DNA of 64,000 bases, taken from the NCBI RefSeq assembly GCF_019343195.1, contig NZ_RPHB01000003.1, positions 186,001 through 250,000 of the forward strand, in the 5' to 3' direction. Every line of letters starts with the position of its first letter. The first letter of the stretch is position 1. Under the pieces are notes generated by a model. It saw only the letters and a list, made by a program, of their open reading frames with translations. It had not been told where the DNA came from and searched no databases. The position numbers and the translations under genes were made by a program. This stretch comes from Arthrospiribacter ruber. GTDB taxonomy: Bacteria > Bacteroidota > Bacteroidia > Cytophagales > Cyclobacteriaceae. This document shows, piece by piece, positions 44,120 through 53,235 of this stretch.

Positions 44120-45127
44120 TTACTCGGTACAGTTTTTACAGATGTCAATCTGTTTGCGGTCGGTCAATAGTTGCTTTCGGAATTCCTGGTATTTCCTGCT
44201 TTTCCAGATCATTGCCAGGGGCTTGTCCTGTAGATTTCCCATGCTGTGGCTGGCATCCTTGTCAAAGCAACAGGGTACCAGTTTGCCATCCCAAGTCAAT
44301 ACCGCACCTTGCCACATCCTCCAGCATTTGTTTTCCTGCTTCTTTTTCAGTTTCCACTTACCTTCTTTTGTCCTCACATACCGGGAGTGTTTTTCATCAT
44401 TTGGAATGAGTGGGGATCCATTTTCAAAATTGTAAATCTGTGTAGTTTTGAGCTCCACTTCGTCCACTCCGATTTCTTCTGCCCATTGATGTAGCTCTGG
44501 TATTTGATGCTCGTTTTGTCCTGTCACCAAAAACTGAAGTGTGATTCTGGGATATGCTTGCCCGGAATCCTGCCTCTTTTGAAGCAAGAGACTTAAGCCT
44601 TTTTGGACTTTCTGCAAAGAGCCACCGATGCGGTATTGTTGATAGACATCCTGCGAAATTCCGTCCATGGAGACTATCAGCTGTTTTAAACCGGACTTTA
44701 AAGTTTGATTGACATTTTCCTCATTGAGGTAATGGGCATTGGTGGAAGTGGAAGTGAAGATTCCTGCACGGTCTGCTGTCTTTACCATTTCCAAAAATCC
44801 GGGATGTAGGTAAGGTTCACCCTGAAAATAAAGGTGGAGGTAACTCAGGTGCTTTTTTGATTGGTTTATGGCAGAACTAAATAGGTCTATGTCAATCATG
44901 CCCGTAGGTCGGGAAAAGCTACGTAGTCCACTGGGGCACTCCGGACATCTCAGGTTGCAGCTGGTAGTAGGCTCAATGGACAGGGTGGTAGGCATTCCCC
45001 ACAGTACGGGCTTTTTGACCCATCTACTCCAATGGAAAGAGGCCCACAGCAAAAAGTAATTGCCCAGCTTGTGCCAGGTAAGGTGCTTTAGGTAAGCAGA
45101 TGCCACATGCTTTTTGTTTTTCCACAT
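44120..45127 (-). CDS. Radical SAM protein with SPASM-like C-terminus
   Basis: 335 residues. The radical SAM cluster motif is CNLRCPEC (C57, C61, C64), after TLSIEPTTS. Motifs GEP (FQGEPYLHPGF) and the later STSTNAHYL strand fit. The C-terminal cysteines (KCWRMWQGAVLTWDGKLVPCCFDKD and ICKNC) resemble a SPASM/twitch auxiliary cluster. Such proteins modify peptides or small metabolites. No precursor peptide gene is apparent next to it. It lies 152 bp upstream of the SLBB gene and 16 bp downstream of the FAS1 gene, so it may be transcribed with the latter. Confidence 0.8.
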   Translation of the reverse strand: MWKNKKHVASAYLKHLTWHKLGNYFLLWASFHWSRWVKKPVLWGMPTTLSIEPTTSCNLRCPECPSGLRSFSRPTGMIDIDLFSSAINQSKKHLSYLHLYFQGEPYLHPGFLEMVKTADRAGIFTSTSTNAHYLNEENVNQTLKSGLKQLIVSMDGISQDVYQQYRIGGSLQKVQKGLSLLLQKRQDSGQAYPRITLQFLVTGQNEHQIPELHQWAEEIGVDEVELKTTQIYNFENGSPLIPNDEKHSRYVRTKEGKWKLKKKQENKCWRMWQGAVLTWDGKLVPCCFDKDASHSMGNLQDKPLAMIWKSRKYQEFRKQLLTDRKQIDICKNCTE

Positions 45128-45143
45128 CCTAAGAGGCTTTTTA

Positions 45144-46502
45144 TTATTCGTCAGGCAGCAATACTGCGTCTATTCCATGGATCACCCCATTAAGCAAGAG
45201 GGTATTGAGGAAGTCAGGCAATAGGTTGGCTTCATTTACCAATTGATCAGCAATATTTAATTCCAGACTTGCTCCTTCTAATGCGGTCTGAAGTGGTTCA
45301 TCTTCTCTTAGATCCTGGGAAAACAACCTTTCCGGAACCAAATGATAAAGCAGGATGTCCCTTAGGGTATTTTGGTCCAGATCTTCCAAGCCATTTATGC
45401 CCAATTCATCAAACAGGTTCTCAAAAGCAGCGTCTGTAGGCGCAAAAAGGGTCAGGTTTTCATCTACTCCCCCTTGCAGGTCGGCTTCTAAGCCCAGCAG
45501 CTGAACCGCCTGTACAAGAATTCTGAATTCAGCATCAGATGCTGTAGAGGTATTCTGTAGATAGTCCAACATATTCTCAGTAGGCGGAGTCAATACATAA
45601 TCCAGCACATGTATGATTCCATTGTCGGCATTGATATTGGTATTGTTGATTCCTGCGATGCCATTCAGCCAAAGGTTGCCATTGATGGCTTCGGAAAAGT
45701 AAATGGGTAGATCCACTCTGGTTTCTCTGGGACCCACAGTGAAATTTTGGGAAGGCAAAAGCCCGTCCACCACGTGATAGCTCAGGAAAGTATCCAAAAG
45801 TGGAGACTCAATGAATTCCGTACCGGTCAGAAGGTTGTCTTCCAGAAAGCGCTCGAAGGCAGAATTGCTAGGGGCAAAAACAGTGAAAGGACCCTCGGAA
45901 GCAAGGGTTTCTGCCAATCCAGCTGCAATCAGTGCCTGTACCATGATGGTATTTCCATTGGATTCCAATGCCTCCATAATGGTATTGCTTGGAGGAAAGA
46001 GTACTTCATCCACTAAATGGATCATTCCATTTTCTGCTTCTATATCCCTTCTGATGATGGAAGTGGATTCGTTGATGAGTATTGTGCTTCCGTTGACATC
46101 TATAGTTAGTGAGGTTTCAGGCAAAAATGTAGGAAAGCTTCCTGAAGAAATGTTTTTGGAAAGTATTCTTCCACTGACGATATGATACAGTAGCACGCCT
46201 TGCAATACGTCTGCTGGAATCTGACGGACATTACTGACCCCCACTTCACGGAAGAGTGCTTCAAAAGCCTCATTGCTGGGGGCAAAAACAGTAAATGGAC
46301 CTAATTCTGATAAGGGCTGCGACAAGAGGGCCAGGCCAACTGCTTCGGAAAATATGGAAAGCTCAGGGATGTCTTCTGCGGTTGCAAAAAGGTTGACTTC
46401 ATTTTGTGGAGGTAAATCACCTTCTATATTGCAGGAAAAAAACAGGAATGATCCTAAAATGAAGGACAGGCAAACTGGAAGAAAACGCAATTTAAAATCC
46501 AT
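45144..46502 (-). CDS. Lipoprotein with three fasciclin (FAS1) domains
   Basis: 452 residues from the ATG at 46502, which gives a lipoprotein signal with lipobox FFSC; an ATG at 46529 precedes a lysine-rich tail only. Three FAS1 domains follow, each with the H1 motif GPFTVFAPSNEAFE / GPFTVFAPSNSAFE / ENLTLFAPTDAAFE and the H2 motif (LLYHIVSGRI, LSYHVVDGLL, LLYHLVPERL). Each closes with a GxIHxxDxVL strand (GMIHLVDEVL, GIIHVLDYVL, GVIHGIDAVL). FAS1 domains mediate cell-surface adhesion. Upstream of the radical SAM gene by 16 bp. Confidence 0.88.
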   Translation of the reverse strand: MDFKLRFLPVCLSFILGSFLFFSCNIEGDLPPQNEVNLFATAEDIPELSIFSEAVGLALLSQPLSELGPFTVFAPSNEAFEALFREVGVSNVRQIPADVLQGVLLYHIVSGRILSKNISSGSFPTFLPETSLTIDVNGSTILINESTSIIRRDIEAENGMIHLVDEVLFPPSNTIMEALESNGNTIMVQALIAAGLAETLASEGPFTVFAPSNSAFERFLEDNLLTGTEFIESPLLDTFLSYHVVDGLLPSQNFTVGPRETRVDLPIYFSEAINGNLWLNGIAGINNTNINADNGIIHVLDYVLTPPTENMLDYLQNTSTASDAEFRILVQAVQLLGLEADLQGGVDENLTLFAPTDAAFENLFDELGINGLEDLDQNTLRDILLYHLVPERLFSQDLREDEPLQTALEGASLELNIADQLVNEANLLPDFLNTLLLNGVIHGIDAVLLPDE

Positions 46503-46661
46503 TTTTCGTTTGGAATAGTATTCATACAAAACTAAGGATAAGTTTGGTTATTGCCTTTTCCGAGGTTTTCATTTGTAAGAAAAGGGGTTAAAAATCCTGA
46601 AAATTGGAATATCATTAACATACTTCTATAATATTGTAATTCCTTTCAGAAAAATCAGTCT

Positions 46662-47681
46662 ATGGAAAGAATAAAGTGTTTGTACCAAAACTTTTGGCTT
46701 TATGCCCTATTGGGGCTTGTTCTAGTGTCGTGCAAAAGATCCCCGGAGACTTGCCAGCTGGATGAGGATATATTGGATCAGGACCTGGAAGTAAACATCA
46801 CAAGACTGGAAGAAGCATTTTTTGAAGCCCATGATAAAGAGACCATCCTAAGGCTGTTTGAAGCCCATCCTAAGTTTGCGGAACGCATGCTTTTTATAGA
46901 TAGCTATGCATCTTCTGAAGAGTTGGCGGATGAGATTCTTTTGGCGAATGAGGATAGCCTGATGCGGGAGCTTTACCAGGAAGTCATGAATAATTTTTCT
47001 GATGTGGGGAAGCTTGAGAAGGACCTAGAGAATGCCTTCAAATACATCAAGTATTATTTTCCGGAATTCAATGTGCCCAAAGTATACACCTTTGTGAGTG
47101 GATTTGCTTCTGACATTTATATTGATCAGGATATTTTGGTTATAGGCCTGGATTATTACCTTCCTGAGACACATAGTTTTCAGCCACCGGATTTGCCTTT
47201 GTACATTGCCAAGCGCTATCAGAAAGACTATATTGTTCCCAACGTGGTGACTGCGATTTCTGCGGTATTCAATGAGACGGATATGCGTGAAAGCACACTT
47301 TTGGCAGAGATGATCTATTACGGGAAGGCCTATCACTTTACCAAAAGTATTTTGCCCTGTACCTCAGACAAGTACATTATAGGCTACACCGAAGAAGAAA
47401 TAGCGGCCTGTTTTGCCAATGAGGAATTTATTTGGGCCCATTTTGTAGAAGAAGACCTGTTTTTCGAAACCAATCCATTTGAAATCAGAAAATACACAGG
47501 AGAAGCACCGGCCACGGATGAAATCAGCCCGGATGCCCCTGGAAGGATAGGTAGATGGCTGGGTTGGAACATAGTCGATGACTACCGCTTTAATAACAAA
47601 TTCAGTCTTGCCGAGCTGATGATGGAGCGCAATGCAGACAAGATTTTCAGGCAGTCAGGATATAAACCCCGTCATCAGTGA
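46662..47681 (+). CDS. gldB: Gliding motility-associated lipoprotein GldB
   Basis: 339 residues: a lipoprotein signal ending VSCK, then the GldB pattern ITRLEEAFFEAHDKETILRLFEAHPKFAERML, YYFPEFNVPKVYTFVSGFASDIYID and the C-terminal GRIGRWLGWNIVDDYRFNN. GldB is required for gliding and type IX secretion-linked motility in flavobacteria; it sits on the periplasmic face of the envelope. It overlaps the end of the opposite glycosyltransferase by 35 bp. No other gld gene is in the window. Confidence 0.85.
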   Translation: MERIKCLYQNFWLYALLGLVLVSCKRSPETCQLDEDILDQDLEVNITRLEEAFFEAHDKETILRLFEAHPKFAERMLFIDSYASSEELADEILLANEDSLMRELYQEVMNNFSDVGKLEKDLENAFKYIKYYFPEFNVPKVYTFVSGFASDIYIDQDILVIGLDYYLPETHSFQPPDLPLYIAKRYQKDYIVPNVVTAISAVFNETDMRESTLLAEMIYYGKAYHFTKSILPCTSDKYIIGYTEEEIAACFANEEFIWAHFVEEDLFFETNPFEIRKYTGEAPATDEISPDAPGRIGRWLGWNIVDDYRFNNKFSLAELMMERNADKIFRQSGYKPRHQ

Positions 47682-48870
47682 TTTTGCCGTAATGCTTTTC
47701 ATCAATGACCGATAGCAGTCTCTTGATGGCTGTTTCTTTGGAAAAATACCTTTGAGCGAGGTTTCTGGACCGGGACTGCATGGATTGAAGTGCTTCCCGG
47801 TTTTCGGACAATTGTACCAACTTATCGAAGTTTTCGGAGATTTTGTGTGGAGGAAAATAGATTCCCAAGTTTTCTGCTTTGACCAGGTCATGTACCCAGC
47901 CCTTGTGGTTGACCAAAATGGCTTTGCCTGCAGCCAAAGCGTCAAAGAATTTATTGGGGCTGTTGGTTTTTAATACTGGAAAGTGGCTGAACGAAATAAA
48001 GGCCATGTCTGCACAAGAGAGGAGGTCATTTACCTGTTTTTTATTCCCAAAGGGCAAAAATACAAAGTTGGTCAATCCCAGCTTTTTCGATTTTTCTTTC
48101 AATGTCGGCAATTCCGAACCTTCTCCCATCACTACAAATTGAAAGTCTTTTTGCCTGTCCTTTGCCATCTTACCGATTTCCAGCATTTCTTCCACGGCAT
48201 TTACTTTGCCTACTGCGCCGGCATAAGCAATGGTAAAGGTTTTTTTCAATCCGAATTTCTGTAGGGTACTGCTGTTCTTTTCCATGGGGAAAAAAGTGTC
48301 TATGTCAGCAAAGTTGGAAATGATGGAAATATTGGAAGATGGACTTTTCTTGCGGATGCTTTCAGCTATTCCTGGGGACAAAGCAATTATTTTGAGGGCA
48401 TGTCTGTAGATTTTATGTTCCAGGTGGAGAGCTGCCTTTTTCAATAAGCGGGCATTCAATACTCCGAGCTGTATAGGGGCTTCCGGCCACAGGTCCCGCA
48501 CTTCAAATATAAACGGAGTGGCCAGTTTTCTTTTTGCCCATAGCCCTATCAATCCAGTGGTCAGTGGGGTTGAAGTAATGTAAAAAAGATCCGGCCTCTG
48601 CAGTTTCCGGATGCATTTTTTGGTGGCATTTACAAAAAGAAAAAATGCCAGGATCCTTTTGAAGAAGCCAAATTGCTGTCTGTAGGATACAGGGAGGTAA
48701 TGAACGCGTATACCATCTATGATCCTGAGATCGTAATAGCCTTTGTTGTGACTGGTGATCATGTCCACCTCCATGCCATGCTGTACCATGCCTTTAGCCA
48801 GGTGGTAAGAACGGGTCGCCCCTCCTTCCTGGGGAGTGACAAAATATTGATGTACATAGATTATTCTCAT
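47647..48870 (-). CDS. Family 4 glycosyltransferase (WcaI/WbuB-like)
   Basis: 407 residues from the ATG at 48870, giving ATGA overlap with the asparagine synthase-like gene; a start at 48915 would lie inside it. It begins MRIIYVHQYFVTPQEGGATRSYHLAKGM, a typical WcaI/WbuB opening, with VDMITSHNKGY and FEVRDLWPEAPIQLGVL. The C-terminal domain has FTIAYAGAVGKVNAVEEMLEI and a donor segment NSPNKFFDALAAGKAILVNHKGW. Last gene of the nth-asnB-GT run. Confidence 0.86.
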   Translation of the reverse strand: MRIIYVHQYFVTPQEGGATRSYHLAKGMVQHGMEVDMITSHNKGYYDLRIIDGIRVHYLPVSYRQQFGFFKRILAFFLFVNATKKCIRKLQRPDLFYITSTPLTTGLIGLWAKRKLATPFIFEVRDLWPEAPIQLGVLNARLLKKAALHLEHKIYRHALKIIALSPGIAESIRKKSPSSNISIISNFADIDTFFPMEKNSSTLQKFGLKKTFTIAYAGAVGKVNAVEEMLEIGKMAKDRQKDFQFVVMGEGSELPTLKEKSKKLGLTNFVFLPFGNKKQVNDLLSCADMAFISFSHFPVLKTNSPNKFFDALAAGKAILVNHKGWVHDLVKAENLGIYFPPHKISENFDKLVQLSENREALQSMQSRSRNLAQRYFSKETAIKRLLSVIDEKHYGKITDDGVYILTA

Positions 48871-50651
48871 GATGTATGTATCTCCAGCCAGGATGCCAAG
48901 ACAAAAAGGTTCCACAGCTGTAAGTATTGACGGCCTTTTGCGCTATGGGGTTCTTTGGACAAAGTTCTCATTTCTTCAGGGAAAAATCTCCCCCACTTTT
49001 CATTCATTTTCCTGATAGGGGGAAAAATCCAATCCAAATATGCGCTGTCATGAGCCCATTCCTGTAAGGGAAGGCCAAAACCCAGCTTTTTCCTTTTTGC
49101 GATAAATTTCAAACCCCGATTTTCCAAAGCGGACTTGATCCAAGTTTTTCCTGCCTGACGGATGTGCTCCTCTTCACTTAAGGACTGTGTCAGGCTGATC
49201 AGCTCATAGTCCAAGTAGGGTGCCCGGCCTTCTACACCATGTGCCATGCAGGCATTGTCGTGGATTTTGAGTATGTCATTGATCAGGTAATAGGTCCTGT
49301 CCCATTCCAGCGCATTTTTATAGGGTGAGTTGCTTTTGGGGTACCATCCACGAAAGGCTTGAAGGTGGTTCTGTGGGATAGTTTGTAATGCTGACATTTG
49401 TATGAACGTGTCTATTTCAGAAGCCGAAATACTTTCTATCATCTTTTGATAGGCGGATGGAAGCAGAAAAGATATGCCGGTATTTTTCAGAAATTTCCAG
49501 ACTCCTGCATTATTGAGGTAGCTTAAATATGCCCTGTGCCTGTTATAGCCACCAAAGAGTTCATCAGCTCCGGCACCGGAGAGTAAGACCTGAGTGTCTT
49601 GAGCAGCCTCTTTGGCAGTGATCCATGTCAAAAAAGAAGCTGAGTCTCCCACTGGCTGATCGAGGGAGGAAATGTAAGCTTGCCAGTTGCTCTTTACTTT
49701 ATTTAAGTCTACAAACACTTCATTTGACAGCGTAGGGTATTTTTTTCCCAGTTTTTTTGTGTATTCCGGGTCACTGTATTTTGATCTCTTCTTGTTTTCA
49801 AAGGTGACCGTATAGGTTGGCGTTGGTTCGCCTGTTTCTTCATACCAAAGCGCATAGATCAAGCTGCTGTCAGCTCCGCCAGAGAGGATGGTACCCACCC
49901 TTCTTTCGGTATGAAAATTCTTCAGGACAGCATCTTTAAGCAATTCTTCGAAAGTATCTTTTCCCGGTTTTGAGGGGCTTTCCACGCCATGCTTCCAAGA
50001 GAATTTTTCCAATAGTTTTCCATTCAAATCAAAGGTCATTCCAGTGCCTGCCAATACCTGAACACTTTGTTTGAAGAAGCTTCTGTCAGGGAATGTTGCT
50101 CTTTGGTAGAAATAGGGCAAAAACTGGTCTGTATCGATTTGGGTTTTTTGGTCAATAGTAAGTGGCCTAGCTTCTGAGGAAAAGAGCCAAGCTTCAGGAG
50201 ATTGTCTGAAGTACAGCGGTTTTTCCCCTGAAGGATCTCTGAGGATCAGGACAGTTTCCTTATTTAGGTCAGCAAAAGCAATGGAAAACATGCCCTTTAG
50301 CTGTTTGATTCCTTCTTTTCCATGATGTTTGAGCCAGTAGAGAAGTACTTCTGAGTCGGAATTGGTAGAAAACCTGTAGCCCAGGTCTAGCAGCAGGTTG
50401 CGCAGGTCCTGATAATTGTACAAAGCACCATTCCAGATCAGGATAGCATCTTTTTCCTGGGTCCACAAGGGCTGGTTGCTGTCATCAGAAAGGTCCAGGA
50501 TCTTAAGCCTGTTGGCTGCAAAGAACACTTGCTCGCTAACCTTTACCCAAGCGGAGTGGTCAGGACCGCGGTGGGCGGTGCATTGCATCATTTTTTCTAT
50601 AAGCAATTCCGAGCTGGGTGTTTTCCCCAAGATGACATTGATACCGCACAT
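48867..50651 (-). CDS. asnB: Asparagine synthase-like glutamine amidotransferase
   Basis: 594 residues: class II glutaminase domain (nucleophile C2 in MCGINVI, RGPDHSAW, LIWNGALYNYQDLR, SDSEVLL) followed by the ATP-pyrophosphatase domain (SGGADSS at 257-263, LLSGAGADELFGGYNRHR). Both active sites are intact. Coupled by ATGA to a glycosyltransferase, it more likely amidates a sugar acid or other EPS precursor than free aspartate, but a plain asparagine synthetase role cannot be excluded. Confidence 0.85.
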   Translation of the reverse strand: MCGINVILGKTPSSELLIEKMMQCTAHRGPDHSAWVKVSEQVFFAANRLKILDLSDDSNQPLWTQEKDAILIWNGALYNYQDLRNLLLDLGYRFSTNSDSEVLLYWLKHHGKEGIKQLKGMFSIAFADLNKETVLILRDPSGEKPLYFRQSPEAWLFSSEARPLTIDQKTQIDTDQFLPYFYQRATFPDRSFFKQSVQVLAGTGMTFDLNGKLLEKFSWKHGVESPSKPGKDTFEELLKDAVLKNFHTERRVGTILSGGADSSLIYALWYEETGEPTPTYTVTFENKKRSKYSDPEYTKKLGKKYPTLSNEVFVDLNKVKSNWQAYISSLDQPVGDSASFLTWITAKEAAQDTQVLLSGAGADELFGGYNRHRAYLSYLNNAGVWKFLKNTGISFLLPSAYQKMIESISASEIDTFIQMSALQTIPQNHLQAFRGWYPKSNSPYKNALEWDRTYYLINDILKIHDNACMAHGVEGRAPYLDYELISLTQSLSEEEHIRQAGKTWIKSALENRGLKFIAKRKKLGFGLPLQEWAHDSAYLDWIFPPIRKMNEKWGRFFPEEMRTLSKEPHSAKGRQYLQLWNLFVLASWLEIHTS

Positions 50652-50653
50652 TT

Positions 50654-51340
50654 TTATTTCTTTGGAGCCAAGCCGGTGTTTTGTTCGTCGAGAATGGCTT
50701 CCCTGTTTTTTTCAAAATACCTGCAAAAAGAGGTGATGGTGCATTCCAGACATTTCGGTTTTCGGGCCAGGCATACATATCTGCCATGTAAAATGAGCCA
50801 ATGATGTGCTTTGTGCACGTGTTCTTTGGGAATATGCCGGATCAATTGTTTTTCCACTTCCAGTGGGGTTTTGGCGTTTTGGGTGACCAGTCCAAGTCTC
50901 TTGGAGACCCTGAACACATGCGTGTCTACGGCCATATTGGGTTGGTTCCATACGACGGAGGTGATGACATTGGCTGTTTTTCTGCCAACTCCGGGAAGCT
51001 TTACCAGTTCTTCCACGGTGGAGGGAACTTCTCCGCCAAAGTCTTCTATGAGCATTTTGGCCATTCCCAGCAAATGCTTGGTTTTGTTGTTGGGGTAGGA
51101 AATGGATTTGATATAGGGGAAAAGCTCATCAAAATCAGAGGCGGCCAAATGATAGGGGGTAGGGAAATCCCTGAATATGGCCGGAGTGGTCAGGTTGACC
51201 CTTTTGTCTGTGCATTGTGCTGAAAGCGCCACCGCTACCAAAAGCTGATAGGGATTTTCGTATTCAAGTTCAGTTTCTGCCACTGGCATATTTTCAGAAA
51301 AATGTTGGATAAAAGCAGCGTATCTCTCTTTCTTAAGCAT
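50654..51340 (-). CDS. nth: Endonuclease III
   Basis: 228 residues matching the E. coli enzyme: helix-hairpin-helix LPGVGRKTA with catalytic K121, catalytic D139 in MAVDTHVFRV, and the [4Fe-4S] set C190-x6-C197-x2-C200-x5-C206. It removes oxidised pyrimidines and incises abasic sites in base-excision repair. Only 2 bp separate it from the asparagine synthase-like gene, so a DNA-repair gene leads an EPS transcript; probably incidental. Confidence 0.92.
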   Translation of the reverse strand: MLKKERYAAFIQHFSENMPVAETELEYENPYQLLVAVALSAQCTDKRVNLTTPAIFRDFPTPYHLAASDFDELFPYIKSISYPNNKTKHLLGMAKMLIEDFGGEVPSTVEELVKLPGVGRKTANVITSVVWNQPNMAVDTHVFRVSKRLGLVTQNAKTPLEVEKQLIRHIPKEHVHKAHHWLILHGRYVCLARKPKCLECTITSFCRYFEKNREAILDEQNTGLAPKK

Positions 51341-51517
51341 TTCTTCGGATTTTTTGAATTTCGGGTCTGGTTCCAGATTGGGAATTCGAAGTTCGTTTTA
51401 AATTTTTGCCAATAGATTTTGAGGTTAACTTGCCCTGGGATTTTGTCAAGCCTACAAAATTTTAAAACAAGAATAAAGCATTTTCGTTTTCCGTTTGGTG
51501 CTCAATCTCTTTCAATT

Positions 51518-52375
51518 ATGAAAAATCTCAAAATTTTTAGTCTTTTAATTCTTTTTGCTTTGCTATTTCAATCCTGTGAAAGGGACCTGGATCCCGTACT
51601 GGATACCAATCAGGCATTGGAAATATTGGATTTCAGTTATGGGGCTGATGCCAGGCAGAAAATGGATGTTTATCTTCCTGCAGGTAGGTCAAGGGCGAAT
51701 ACAAAAGTGCTGGTGTGGGTGCATGGAGGCTCGTGGATGGATGGCAGCAAGGATGAGTTTTCCAGCTTCAAGCCCTGGTTTGAAGCGGCCCAAGAAGATT
51801 ATGCTTACGTGGCCTTGAACTACAGATTGTTTGATTTGGGTACAGGAGCCAATAGATTTCCATCCCAAGAAGAGGACATTCAATCCGCTTTGGACTTGAT
51901 CCGGTCCAAATTGTCTGAATGGAATGTCTCGGATCAACTGGTCTTGGCCGGAGCATCGGCCGGAGGACATTTGTCCCTACTGCATGCCTACAAAAACAAC
52001 AGCAATGGTTTGGTCAAAGTCGCAGTTGCATTGTTTCCTCCTACAGACCTTTTGGGTATGTTGACCTCCAATGCACTTGCACCTTTGCTTTTTCAGGCGC
52101 TAGTAGGAAGCCCTCAAGAGGATAGACAAAAGTATTTGGATTCTTCACCGCTGAATTTCGTAAACAGCGAATCGGTTCCTACTGCTTTCTTTCATGGTAC
52201 AGCGGACACGGTGGTGCCCGTTCAGCAGAGCCGTGATTTGGAGGAGGCATTGAAAGAAAATGGGGTTCCCTTTCTCAGCAGGTATTATGAAGGGAAAGGG
52301 CATGGATTTTCTGAGCAAACGTATAGAGATTTGCTAATAGAAGTAGAGGGGTTTATTCAGGAGAATATGCCATAA
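51518..52375 (+). CDS. Lipoprotein alpha/beta-hydrolase (esterase, BD-FAE-like)
   Basis: 285 residues from the ATG at 51518; this begins a clean lipoprotein signal (MKNLKIFSLLILFALLFQSC), whereas the frame from 51419 has none. The domain shows KVLVWVHGGSWMDG (oxyanion HGGSW), nucleophile in LAGASAGGHLSLL, HGTADTVVP (Asp) and GKGHGF (His). It resembles carboxylesterases that deacylate acetylated glycans or other esters, anchored in the envelope. Stands alone. A hairpin follows the stop. Confidence 0.85.
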   Translation: MKNLKIFSLLILFALLFQSCERDLDPVLDTNQALEILDFSYGADARQKMDVYLPAGRSRANTKVLVWVHGGSWMDGSKDEFSSFKPWFEAAQEDYAYVALNYRLFDLGTGANRFPSQEEDIQSALDLIRSKLSEWNVSDQLVLAGASAGGHLSLLHAYKNNSNGLVKVAVALFPPTDLLGMLTSNALAPLLFQALVGSPQEDRQKYLDSSPLNFVNSESVPTAFFHGTADTVVPVQQSRDLEEALKENGVPFLSRYYEGKGHGFSEQTYRDLLIEVEGFIQENMP

Positions 52376-52405
52376 AAAAAACCTGAAAGCTTTGGGCTTT
52401 CAGGT
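52374..52405 (-). terminator. Terminator of the ECF sigma operon
   Basis: On the minus strand ACCTGAAAGC-CCAAA-GCTTTCAGGT is a perfect 10-bp stem followed by a run of T's (A-run at 52374-52381 on the plus strand). It ends the 53235-52416 transcript. Confidence 0.8.
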
Positions 52406-52415
52406 CACCGTTAAT

Positions 52416-52658
52416 CTAAAACGATTTTATTTTTTCGAGTCCTGTAGATTTGGCATTCTTGAGAATGGCCTTTACTACTTTTTCGGAAGGTTCTAAAATG
52501 AGTTCGTCCAGTTGTTCGATTGTGCTCAGCATTTCCAAGTACTCCTGCATCAAAGTTCCATCTTCGCGCAAGGCCTGCACTAATTGCTCATTTTCGCCCT
52601 CACTCATTTCCTGATACACATATCTTATCAGGTCATTTGGGGTAAAAGGTTTTGTCAT
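52416..52658 (-). CDS. Small putative partner of the ECF sigma factor
   Basis: 80 residues from the ATG at 52658 (an ATG at 52664 is the alternative). Acidic and helical: NDLIRYVYQEMSEGENEQLVQALREDG, then YLEMLSTIEQLDELILEPSEKV. The N-terminal part resembles the cytoplasmic anti-sigma start of Bacteroidota proteins that follow ECF sigma factors, but has no zinc cysteines and no membrane helix. It overlaps the sigma gene by 26 bp. A role as anti-sigma or co-factor is inferred from position only. Confidence 0.6.
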   Translation of the reverse strand: MTKPFTPNDLIRYVYQEMSEGENEQLVQALREDGTLMQEYLEMLSTIEQLDELILEPSEKVVKAILKNAKSTGLEKIKSF

Positions 52659-53235
52659 AGGCAACGTTTAATTGTTTCATTTTTTTTCTCATGTTGATCA
52701 GGGCGTAGCGCATCCTACCAAGTGCAGTATTGATACTCACGCCGGTTTGTTCGGCGATTTCCTGAAAGCTCAAATCCATGTAATGCCTCATAATGAGGAC
52801 TTGTTTTTGGGATTCAGGCAGTTCATCAATAAGCTTTCTGACCAACTCAAGGGTGTCCTCCTTGATTTTATGGTCTTCTATGGTTTCTTCAGCAAACTTG
52901 AGTGTGTTGAAGATATTTTCGCCATCTTCCATGATGATGGTTGGATAGCGCTTACGTTTCCTAAAGTAATCTATGGCCAGGTTGTGTGCTATTCGCATCA
53001 ACCATGGTTGGAATTTTCCCTCTTCGTTATACCCATCGGAATTAAGGGTGTGGACTACTTTTACAAATACATCCTGGAGCAAATCCTCCGCCACGCCTTG
53101 GTCTTTCACGATAAGGTAGATAGTAGTGTATACTTTTGATTTATACTTTTCTACCAGTTTTTCAAATGCGATTTCATTTCCGCTCCTGTACTGCTTGATC
53201 AGTTCAGAGTCCTTAGGACCAATCCTTTTGCTCAT
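52633..53235 (-). CDS. ECF-type RNA polymerase sigma factor
   Basis: 200 residues. Region 2 at about 22-95 includes AFEKLVEKYKSKVYTTIYLIVKDQGVAEDLLQDVFVKV and RIAHNLAIDYFRKRKR. Region 4 at 130-190 includes LPESQKQVLIMRHYMDLSFQEIAEQTGVSINTALGRMRYALINMRKKM. There is no region 1 or 3, as for ECF members. It overlaps the small gene downstream by 26 bp. Target promoters are unknown. Confidence 0.88.
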   Translation of the reverse strand: MSKRIGPKDSELIKQYRSGNEIAFEKLVEKYKSKVYTTIYLIVKDQGVAEDLLQDVFVKVVHTLNSDGYNEEGKFQPWLMRIAHNLAIDYFRKRKRYPTIIMEDGENIFNTLKFAEETIEDHKIKEDTLELVRKLIDELPESQKQVLIMRHYMDLSFQEIAEQTGVSINTALGRMRYALINMRKKMKQLNVAYDKTFYPK

